Shown: positions 36,506 through 44,995 of the stretch, in pieces
Position numbering within the stretch: the stretch's first letter is position 1
Layout: each line of letters begins with the position of its first letter
Assembly: GCA_038373865.1 (NCBI GenBank)
Contig: JAXGGA010002201.1
Coordinates: 62,001 to 126,000, forward strand
DNA: 64,000 nt
Reading direction: 5' to 3'
Origin: Uloborus plumipes
Taxonomy: Eukaryota > Arthropoda > Arachnida > Araneae > Uloboridae
The notes under the pieces: model-generated
What the model saw: the letters and a program-made list of their open reading frames with translations, nothing else
Database searches by the model: none
Told to the model about the DNA's origin: nothing
Made by a program: the position numbers and the translations under genes

Positions 36506-37339
36506 GGGGAATGTGTAGCAAAGTGAAATAGTTCAAGATAACTGACCTGTTTCAAAATGAAAAAAGGCAAATACGCTCTAAAAAAATTGTACATAAAAGA
36601 GGAATAATGTGTTTTGTAATGCAACTTACTGTGAAATATGATTTTTTATTTTTGGCAGTTTTTTTGTACCTTCAGAAAATTGGAAAATTTTTACCTCAAA
36701 AAACCATGGGGCGAAGTTAAGTGTACAATATTTTTGTGCGAAACCATTTTCTACCTGATGATAAACAGTAATTTTCGTCAAATAAACGCGTAAATAAACG
36801 AATAACTAAATTATTAATGAAAGAAACGAATAAATAAGTAAAAAAATAAATGAATAGATGAAAAAAAGAGAGAAAGAAATGAAAGAATTAATTAGAAAAC
36901 AAGTGAATGAATGTATAAATAAATGAATTATTTTGTTAAAGGTGTAAATTAAAAAATGAAGAAATACGTACGTTGTTTAATAACTATGCGTAAGTAAACT
37001 AAATGAACTATTTCACTTTGCCCCGGGAGCACTTGACAAATTACATTGATCATTTAAAATCAAAACCTGCTTAATATAAGTGAAATAAGTACTGCACTGT
37101 ACATCAGTTGATCTCAATGCATACTTAAAATGGGAATTACTAAAATTTTATCATTTCGTAATAACAAGAAATATTTTTGAAAAACCACGAATATTACAAT
37201 AAAGGCATCAAATTTAAAAAATGACTTGTATATATTTTTTTCGTTCAAACAGGAATCAACACCTCTAAAAACTCAGTCAAAATATTGCTGGATACGTGGC
37301 TCTGCAAACTGAAAACATTCACTTTGCCCCACATTCCCC
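36506..37339. mobile_element. TA-flanked element with GGGGAAT ends, family 3
   Basis: The left end GGGGAATGTGTAGCAAAGTG is inverted at the right end (reverse strand GGGGAATGTGGGGCAAAGTG), with two mismatches in 20. TA flanks both sides (36504-36505, 37340-37341). The 834-bp body contains internal copies of the end motif at about 36710 (GGGGCGAAGTTAAGTG) and about 37010 (CACTTTGCCCCG), as well as an A-rich segment of AAATGAAT-type repeats. There is no transposase. A second, older copy in the opposite orientation lies at 15210-16293. Confidence 0.75.
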
Positions 37340-37341
37340 TA

Positions 37342-37908
37342 TATATATAATAGATGCGGAGTATTTTATTTGCCATAGGAATAGTACGGATACTACAACA
37401 TAGGAAATTGGAATAAGCAAACAATTATTAAAGTTCGACCTTGAAAATTTTCAGTAAAAAAAAAACGTTTTTTTAGGTTGTTTTTTTATTTATCTATTTT
37501 TAAAACTCCGATGATAGCAATAGGTTTAATTGCAGTCATTTTAATCGATGAGATTTTTGAGTAGGAGCTATTTTTGTTTTTTAGATTCTTGCGCAATCCG
37601 AATGCAATATTTTATTCTTATTTCCGAAAACTACTGTAATCAACTGTTTGAAAGATCCTTGCGTTGCCGGCTGTATATTACATTTCTGTTAATCACATTT
37701 GTAATATTTTTTCCGCCACAAAAATAATTCCTGGGAAATCAAATTTCTTGGAATTTTTCGTTGAAACAATAAACAAGTATTTTAAGCGAAACTATATTTT
37801 GTATTTTCTAATGTTTTTTTCTTCGCAGATTCGTTATGTTATTTTCATACTTAAATAATAATCTACATTATAGAAAGTTGGTTTCTTTTAGGTTTTTTCA
37901 CTATTAAG
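37342..37908. other. Gene-free A+T-rich stretch with target duplication at its end
   Basis: Nothing coding is seen. The last eight bases (37901-37908, CTATTAAG) are the left copy of the target duplication of the hAT-type element that follows. Confidence 0.6.
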
Positions 37909-38713
37909 CAGGGTTGGCAAGTTTTTGACAGTCGGAGGTATTATCCGGTTTTAACCGTGGTTTTTACCGTCATGTCAAAAACCCCTTTTTGACATGGTTT
38001 TTGACATAAGTGTCAAAAACCTAAATTTCTGTCCAAAACATGTTTAAATTTGATATTGATAATCAAAATACATTTTCAAATGAATTTGACAATTTCTGAT
38101 TTCAGACACTGAAGTAAACTTTTGGAGTTTTAGGTTATTAAATTAAAGTGTAATAAGCAATCCTAATCATAATTAAAGGGCTCGGGAGTAAATAATGGTA
38201 ACTAGCATTTTAAAAAATCAAACATATGGCTTTTGAATATGGCTTTATTGCTTCGAGGAATTACTGTAACAGATTTTTTTATTTTAAAAATGAAGTGGGT
38301 ACATTAATTAAGTGCTGTGTGTCTTGGGTATACTTAAGAAATTTTTACAAGTGATTTTTTTAATTTTAATTTGAACTAATAAATTTTAACTAATAAATAA
38401 ATAAATAAAATAGTTTGATCAAAAATATTTAGCAGATTTGTACACCGAGTACTAATTAATTTAGCTTTGCTTTTACTCAAAATAAAAAAAAAAATCACTT
38501 TAACCCTTTCACTGCCATTTTTTTCTGAGAAAAAAAAATAAAATAAGTACTTAAATACATATCAGTTATATTGCAAATATTGTTAAAATTCTGAAAAAGG
38601 AAGAAAATTACACTGAATTGTCAGTGATATCAAGGAATACCAGCGGGACATGCATTCACAATAATACACAGCATATTTAGCCCATAGTGTCATTTGAAAC
38701 TGCGGGACATATA

Positions 38714-38760
38714 CACTGCTCGACATTGAAAATGCAACACCAAGAAGGAGTGGTCAGGAA
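38714..38760. repeat. Left terminal inverted repeat of the Tc1 element
   Basis: It pairs with 40092-40138. About 44-46 bases next to the TA duplication are identical in inverted orientation. The terminal CACTGCT is shared with the small MITE at 52120-52420. Confidence 0.93.
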
Positions 38761-38862
38761 TTGATGAAATTTGGTAAGAAGACAGAGACAGCATGGAACA
38801 ATAAGTGATATTTATTTCAAAATAAATAAGCAAAATTTAGAGCGAGGACGGCGTCCATCGGC

Positions 38863-39894
38863 TCAGTAAGAAGTAGGACCACCGCGGACAGCGATGCACG
38901 AAGAAACACGTCTAGGCATGGAGTCAAGAAGCCTGCGGATGGTGTCCTGAGGGATGGCACTCCATTCCCTTTCAACCATTTGCCACAGTTCGTCCTCTGA
39001 ACGAGGCAGTGACAGGTTCTGCAAACGGCGTCCAATCACGTCCCACACATGTTCGATTGGTGACAAGTCAGGAGAGTATGGTGGCCAGGAAAGCATCTGT
39101 ACACCTCGTAGAGCATGTTGGCTGATTCGAGCACTGTGAGGCCGGGCGTTATCCTGTTGAAAAATTGCATTTGGCAGACCCTGAAGGTAAGGGATTGCCA
39201 CCGGCCGCAGTACATTATCTACATATCGTTGGGCCGTCATAGTGCCCCGAATACGAACTAGAGGTGATACGGAATTGTATGCAATAGCGCCCCAAACTAT
39301 TATGCCACGTTGTTGCGCTGTGGGGCGTTCCACAGGTACTGCCGGATTCGATCTTTCTCCACGTCGACGCCACACACGTATGCGATGACTATCACTGGAC
39401 AAACAGAAGCGGGATTCATCTGAGAACACTACGGTTTGCCATTCTGCCATCCACGTCGCTCTGGTCCGGCACCATTCCAAACGTTGAAGTCAGTGCTGTG
39501 AGGTCAATGGCAGTCTTCTTAGCGGGCGCCGTGATTGCAGGCCACGTGCAACCAGTCGACGGGAAATGGTTCTGGTCGACACAGGAACATCCAGGGTACC
39601 TTGCACGTGCTGCAGAATCGACGTACAAGTGACTTGCGGGTCCGCCACAGCTTGTCGGTGAATCCGTCGATCCAAGCGGTCTGACGTCACTCTGGCTGCA
39701 CCTGCACCCCTCAATGTGGCTACATTTCCTCTTTCCAACCATCTCCGATACAGTCGATGCACAGTGCTTGCATCCATGTGGGTATCAGCTGCAATTTGAC
39801 GTATGGACCAACCTCCCCTTCTCAGTCTGATCACCATACCCCTTGTAAAGTCGTCTATATGCTGGAAGTGTCTTCGTTGAGGACGGCGTGGCAT
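38863..39894 (-). pseudogene. Tc1-type transposase with one in-frame stop
   Basis: The frame starts at ATG 39894 and ends at TGA 38863-38865, giving 343 sense or stop positions, the usual size for a Tc1 transposase (about 340). Residues about 10-60 form the first helix-turn-helix (WSIRQIA...STVHRLYRRW); a GRPR-like hinge follows (GAGAARVTS, about 62-70), then a second DNA-binding helix region (about 70-125). The RNase-H-like catalytic core has D at about 159 (VVFSDESRF), D at about 248 (IFQQDNARPH) and E at about 281 (SPDLSPIEHVW). The C-terminus keeps MPRRV. TGA at codon 135 (39490-39492) interrupts the protein between the DNA-binding and catalytic parts. The reading frame is the same on both sides, so this is a nonsense change, not a frameshift. 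Only 32 residues separate the second D and the E, against 34 in typical DD34E members. The enzyme would excise and insert the element at TA. Confidence 0.93.
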
Positions 39895-40091
39895 TTCCCC
39901 CTATCACACGTATCCTTCGAGACAAAAACCAAATTTCTCCGATAATTTAGTCTGGCAGAAAAACCAACATGAACATAGCCCACTTTTCAACTTCATTCTC
40001 TTATATCTTACTTCACGTGCGTCGGAGAGCTGCGCATTTCATATCATTTGCATAACTCAGTGACGTGCGTCTACGGTAAAATTTGCATGAA

Positions 40092-40138
40092 TTTCTGACC
40101 ACTCCTTCTTGGTGTTGCATTTTCAATGTCGAGCAGTG
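40092..40138. repeat. Right terminal inverted repeat of the Tc1 element
   Basis: This is the inverted partner of 38714-38760 and ends GAGCAGTG next to the TA duplication. It lies about 200 bp upstream of the transposase start and probably contains or borders the element's promoter. Confidence 0.93.
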
Positions 40139-40191
40139 TATGTCCCCTTGGTAGCGAAAATGTTAAAGTAATGATTTAAAGATTTTTAGAT

Positions 40192-40704
40192 TGATAAAAT
40201 AGCTAATTAATAGTCATTAAAACATTTAAACAAAACTACTTTAAAAACTGGATTTAACTTTTAATGTTTTTAACTTTTTTCATGGCATAACAAGTTAATT
40301 TAAAAGAATGAGAATTAATTTTCATTAAATTTATTAATTTAATTTTTATTAAACTTGACTGATGAGATAACTAATTGATAGTTTTTTTTTAAACATTTAA
40401 ACAAAACTGCATTAAAAACTGGATGTAAGTTTTAATATTTGTAACTTTTTTCACGGCATAATAAGTTAATTTAAAAGAATGAAAATTAATTTTCATTAAA
40501 TTTATTAATTTAATTTTTATTAAACTTGATTGATAAGATAACTAATTGATAGTTATGTAAACATTTAAACAAAACTACTTTAAAAGCTGGATTTAAGTTT
40601 TAGTATTTAACTTTTTTCACGGCAAAACAAGTTAGTTTAAAAGAATGAGAAATAATTTTCATTAAATTTATTAGTTTAATGTTCATTAAACTTGATTGAT
40701 AAGA
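40192..40704. repeat. Three tandem 170-bp units inside the hAT-type element
   Basis: Units start near 40192, 40362 and 40532, each beginning GATAA-ATA-CTAATTGATAGT and continuing AACATTTAAACAAAACT, a TTTAAAAACTGGAT block, TTTTTTCACGGCATAA and GAATTAATTTTCATTAAATT. By eye about 90 percent of positions agree. The three units are internal to the non-autonomous element and have no open frame. Confidence 0.88.
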
Positions 40705-43187
40705 TGCATAAATTTTATTTAATATTTTTTAGGATGAGAAACCTTATACGTTTATAAGAAATCTCATTAACCACTGTATTTGAGTTTTAGACAGGTTTTT
40801 GACGTTTTCGACAGGTTTTCGACGTTTTTGACAGGTTTTCGACGGGTTTTTGACAGGTTTTCGACGTGTCATGTCAAAAACTGGTTTTTGACGTCAAAAA
40901 CCCAACCCTGCTATTAAGTCTTTATTAGTAGTTTATTTTAAATTTTACCGTGATTTGTATTATTTTATATTACGTGCAATTCAACCGAAGAATACTCTGA
41001 TTGCGTGTAAAAACGCGGTAATACTTTTCTCTTCACTCTATATAATTAATAAAGATAGGCAACGACAGATATATTTTACTACTGTGCTTAACTTTATTAA
41101 AGTTATGGTTGAAAACAAACGGGAAAAAATAATAAAAGATTTAAACAAATCCTAACTTTACCTTCCTGACCCCTAAATTAGTGTAATTCCGTATTATTGG
41201 TTTTCGTTTTCAGTTATTTATTTACCAGCATTTTTGTCGTGTTTGAACGCTTAAATCATTTTAAAATTACAAAATAGTTTCCACGCCAACTGAAGACACA
41301 ACTGTGCATGCGCAGCTTATAGCTGTTTTTGTACTACGTTATCAGTGGAATTTCTTTCTGCTTTTCTTTATGAAACCTTTTTCTCGTTTTTTCTATCATT
41401 AATTTTCCTTTTTCTGAAAAAGGAAAAAGTTCTATCCAAGAAGTTTAATTTTAGCTGGTGAAAGAAGACGTAGAAATATAAAAGAATTTAGTCAGATAAA
41501 TTTTTATTATGATTTTAATAAACAACAGTTTTTTCTACACAGAATTTTTAAAAAAACTTACCTTTTTGTTTTTCGATATTCCCATTCAAATAATGTTTAC
41601 TTTCATCATCGAAACATACTTTTCTGGATATCAGACATTTTGACTTTGCGGACCGTCGAGTTTTTTCATTTTATTTTCTTCAATACACTTCTCTTCCCTG
41701 TGTTATTCTTTCTTCATTCATCTTTTATGAAGCTTTGCAGTCAAATATTCAGGTGTACATTTGATGTAAAATAAAATGCAGTTTCAGAAGTGAACAAATA
41801 ACAACATACAAATGTAAGTAAATACCATTTTGTTATCAGAAAAGGAAAAAACTTGATAATGTTAGCGCTAAATCCTATATTGTAATTTCAAACATAGTGT
41901 TGCAAATTTTAATCTTCGTATTTCATTGTTAAGCTAACTCGTTCTTTTTTTGCCATTCTTTTGTGAAAAACAATGTTTTTAAAACCAAGAGGCTCATTTT
42001 ACGCAAAGTTATCGTATTTAGCATTGAGTGCATGTTAAATCTAGAATGTTATTTGCTTGACGAAGAAATAAATCTAAAAGTTGTTTACGTATTCGTTAAT
42101 TTTGTAAATGTATTCGTTAATTTTTCTGCCTGTTGCAATTTCTTAGTTTCTACTTTTTGCAACAGCCGTTAGTGTCATGGAAAAATCAACTGTGCGTAAA
42201 AGAATAGTAATTAACAAATGTAAATTAATAATAATCTTGGTAGCATACAAAATAAACTTTTACCTCTGACTTGGTCGTAAAAGCTTATGTTAAAACTATT
42301 TTTTTTTCTTGTTACCGCAATGTTTACTTGTTTTACTGTTTCTTTTACATTCGTTTTCTGCTTTTCCTTTTTGTTGCAAGCTAAAGCATTTGATTTTTCG
42401 AAAATTAATTCCAATCCTTATATTAAGAGCGAGCAACAATTTAAAAATTTCAAGATTTTACTCTGTTAACGCTCCTTAATTGCAATTCCTAAATGTATTA
42501 TTTTAAATAAATTAACAACAAAAATGTTTTCTTTTATGAATACTCCAAGAGTTTGTTTGCGAGTTTAATAAAAGCATTTTTGTTGTGCCATCTGATACCC
42601 GTGTAGTCTTTGAAGTGTGAAGTATTGTTTTTTAGAAGAAAACTTTTAAAACTTTTCTGAAAAACAAGCGCCAAGTAAAGTAACGAAATTAATTTCACGC
42701 TCTATTGAACAAAACCCGTTCTGTCGCCCTTTTATCATGCGTTTTGCGTCGCACAAGCACTCTTTTAAACAATAGCACTTATTAAAAATATTAGGCGCAC
42801 ATGAAATGACACTCCAAGTAAATTTATCTAATGGAGGGTAAATTAATTGCTTATTTTCGTTCTAATGTAGGCTCAATCGTATGTATTTTCAACCCAAGAT
42901 TTTGCATGATTTTTAACTGTAACTTATTTTATTTTAAAATATTCTAGATTACATGTTTTGTAATGAATGTGCAGTATGCAGCTCTTCCCTGGAAATTCAA
43001 TCTTATATATTATTTCTTTGTCCTGTTTTCTCTTTACACGCCAAATCTGCCTTATTGCTGCACCAAATTCCATGATTTACCCATCATTTTATTGCTTTTT
43101 CGTGCCGGTCTTTTTTTCTTGCCATAATTTTTTTTCTTCAGTTTTTTATATGACACATTATTGAAATGGAAAGCACTCGAAAATTAA

Positions 43188-43254
43188 GACGCAGTGGCGT
43201 GGTCTGTAGAGCGTTTTTCTTATAATGAGAAAGGTTTGAGTTCGAATCTGTGCC
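43188..43254 (+). ncRNA. tRNA-derived SINE head or tRNA pseudogene (Met-like)
   Basis: The order CAGTGGCGTGGTCTGTAGAG, then CTTATAATGAGAAAGG, then GAGTTCGAATC follows the layout of an elongator tRNA-Met: A-box region, anticodon arm, B box. GTTCGAATC fits the polymerase III B-box consensus, and a run of six T follows at 43261. The anticodon position reads TAT where Met has CAT. The D and T stems do not pair properly, so a working tRNA is unlikely. A SINE head or tRNA pseudogene fits better. No A-rich SINE tail or target duplication is clear. Confidence 0.5.
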
Positions 43255-43843
43255 GAAAAATTTTTTAATTGTTTTTTTTTTCTGTAGCAGATTTTTCTGT
43301 AATCCAACTTTCCATCATCATATGTATTATTCTTCAAAGGTGATTTTTTTTTCAAGGGACGGAGAGGGAGGGGGGTGTATACCAAGATTTTAGAATAATT
43401 TACCAAGCTTTAAAACTGAGACATTATTTTAAAGATTTTTTCATCGTTATCGGCGAAAAACAATTCACAATTTTGTTGTTATTCAAAAACTTAATTAAAA
43501 AAATAAAATTAGAAACGGGTTTTTGTTTTCTTTCTGTCAAATGCGTATACTTCGCACGGGTCAGCTTCTGAAATGCTTCAATGAAACTAGGCAAAAGAGC
43601 TACTACTCTAACCCCTATCTCCACATATCATGACCGTCATATAAAATAACAGTAACAACCCTGGACCAACCTCGAAGAGGTGGCTGCAGTTTGTGTTGCG
43701 CCCTACCCTTCTCATCCACCATCCAGGAATGATAGTTGTTTACAGTACTTTTTATTCAATGTTTTACATTTTACAATTACAAGAAAATTTTAAGTTTCTA
43801 CTTATGTATCAAGGTTTGAATAGGGACTAAGGACTTAGTTTTG

Positions 43844-44007
43844 CCAGGGCCGTCGAGAGCCATGACGGGCCCCTTGTCAGTTTGATCTCCGGACCCCCTT
43901 CCCCCATAATACCTTTAAAAATTACGCTGCACTGAATCCGAGCCGGGGCCTTAAACAGCCGGGCCCCTAGTTTCCAACTGGTCTGACATGGCATGACCAC
44001 TTGTCGA
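43844..44007. repeat. G+C-rich insert flanked by 12-bp direct repeats
   Basis: GACTTAGTTTTG occurs on both sides (43832-43843 and 44008-44019). The 164-bp insert starts CCAGGGCCGTCGAGAGCC and contains GGGCCCC and GGGGCC blocks. Its beginning resembles hAT-type ends that start CAGGGCCGTCG, but the right end does not mirror it. It may be a truncated element or a retro-inserted fragment. Confidence 0.4.
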
Positions 44008-44364
44008 GACTTAGTTTTGGTATTGCTGACCTCGAGTATAAAGTTGTTCTTATAAAATTATCTCTTGTTCTTCGCCAAATACAGTCGAACCTCGTCGTTA
44101 AAACCAGGGCTGCGGAGTCGGAGGAAAAATGGTCGACTCCGACTCCGACTCCGGGATTTTAAAACTTCCGACTCCGACTCCGACTCCCGACTCCTGCTCT
44201 TTTTTTAATTATTTTTTTTTACCCAAATATGAAGAGGGAAAAACCCTAAACAAAGGTTGAAATATTAAGTCCATTTTTAAAAGTTTCATTTTTATTCATG
44301 GTCGTCGCCAGGACTCACTTTAGGGGGGCGGATAGCAAGCTGGGGTATCCCAGTCGGAGGTCAT

Positions 44365-44385
44365 GAGAGGTCATTGTGACCTCTC
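44365..44385. promoter_or_regulatory. AGGTCA inverted repeat, 3-bp spacer (site 1)
   Basis: GAGAGGTCA-TTG-TGACCTCTC is a perfect 9+9 palindrome. Its core AGGTCA-nnn-TGACCT is the IR3 arrangement bound by steroid-type nuclear receptors such as estrogen or estrogen-related receptors. It is carried by the hAT-type element. Whether it is bound is unknown. Confidence 0.3.
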
Positions 44386-44446
44386 AAAAAGTTCAATCTT
44401 CTCAAGAATTCTCGCAGGTAATTTCACCACATTCACCTCAATTCTC

Positions 44447-44465
44447 GGAGGTCACTGTGACCTCC
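44447..44465. promoter_or_regulatory. AGGTCA inverted repeat, 3-bp spacer (site 2)
   Basis: GGAGGTCA-CTG-TGACCTCC is a second perfect IR3 palindrome with 8-bp arms, in a block that duplicates the surroundings of site 1 (followed by AAAAAGT-CAAT-TTCTC in both). Confidence 0.3.
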
Positions 44466-44995
44466 CAAAAAGTCAATTTTCTCCAGAGCAAAAAACAAGT
44501 GCCGCTTTTGTCATTTGACTCCGTACAAAACTAATCCTTTTCTTGTTAAATGGCCAGACTTTATTTTAACACATTGCATTTTTGCTGCAAAGACCCGCCA
44601 TTTGAAGCACTTTGTAATGATCCTAGATGCTAAGGATTTGGATATTGGACGCTGAAAATTTGTATCTGTTAGTTTCAAAGATATGTTTTCACCTCCATAA
44701 AATTTCATCCAAATCGGAGGTGGTCGGAGTCGGAGTCGACATGTTTTTCAGCGACTCCGACTCCGACTCCTTTGGTCCAAAATCAGTCCGACTCCGACTC
44801 TTCGACTCCGACTCCGACTCCGCAGCCCTGGTTAAAACAACCTCCAAAGCACCTTTAAAAAGCATTTCGTCTTTCGCGTAGTTCGTCTTATCCGAGGAGA
44901 AATTAACAGCAACCAGGAGGGCGGGGATCGGAACTGTAGGTCGTCTTTGCAGTAATTCTTTTTAAGCGTGTTCGAATTAACGAGGTTTGGCCGTA

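Larger units (their letters stand above)
38714..40138 (-). mobile_element. Tc1-type transposon, nearly intact
   Basis: The 1425-bp element has inverted ends that, counted with the flanking TA, begin TACACTGCTCGACATTGAAA and match without a mismatch for about 46 bp, then weakly for a further 15. TA is duplicated at 38712-38713 and 40139-40140. One transposase gene fills most of it on the minus strand. G+C content and codon choice (GCC, CGC, CGG) stand out from the A+T-rich surroundings, as expected for a recent arrival, possibly by horizontal transfer. It splits the hAT-type element at 37909-40910. Confidence 0.95.
37909..40910. mobile_element. hAT-type non-autonomous element, host of the Tc1 insertion
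   Basis: The left end CAGGGTTGG and right end CCAACCCTG are perfect inverted termini. They are flanked by an exact 8-bp duplication CTATTAAG (37901-37908 and 40911-40918). CAGGG ends and 8-bp duplications are the signature of hAT elements. Without the nested Tc1 copy the element is about 1.57 kb and encodes no transposase. Both ends are packed with short GTTTTTGAC and GTCAAAAAC motifs (37920-38040 and 40785-40900), likely subterminal binding sites. The interior holds three tandem 170-bp units (40192-40704). The exact duplication suggests fairly recent insertion. Confidence 0.88.
40919..44079. other. Gene-free stretch with a tRNA-like block
   Basis: No exon is recognised. A tRNA-derived block (43188-43254) and a short unit flanked by 12-bp repeats (43844-44007) are listed separately. 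The frames at 42211-42469 overlap on opposite strands and are T- or K-rich by composition. Confidence 0.45.
44105..44830. mobile_element. hAT-type element with GACTCC-rich ends
   Basis: The ends CAGGGCTGCGGAGTCGGAG and CTCCGACTCCGCAGCCCTG are exact inverted repeats, flanked by an exact 8-bp duplication GTTAAAAC (44097-44104 and 44831-44838). Next to each end lie arrays of GACTCC or GGAGTC hexamers (44130-44195 and 44725-44822). The middle contains two diverged copies of a block with a perfect AGGTCA palindrome. The element is 726 bp long, carries no transposase and sits inside the Tigger-like remnant. Confidence 0.9.
44082..44993. mobile_element. Tigger/pogo-like remnant, interrupted
   Basis: The left end CAGTCGAACCTCGTCGTTAA and the right end (reverse strand CGGCCAAACCTCGTTAATTC) are imperfect inverted repeats, flanked by TA at 44080-44081 and 44994-44995. 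TA targets and a CAGTCGAACCTC start are shared with 60307-61179, which carries a pogo-type helix-turn-helix. Only about 178 bp belong to this element; the rest is the nested hAT-type copy at 44105-44830. No coding sequence remains. Confidence 0.7.

Noticed and set aside
39481..39492. Apparent frameshift between two transposase frames
   Set aside because: The upstream frame ends at 39490 and the downstream frame starts at 39480, but both are in the same phase. The break is a single TGA codon.
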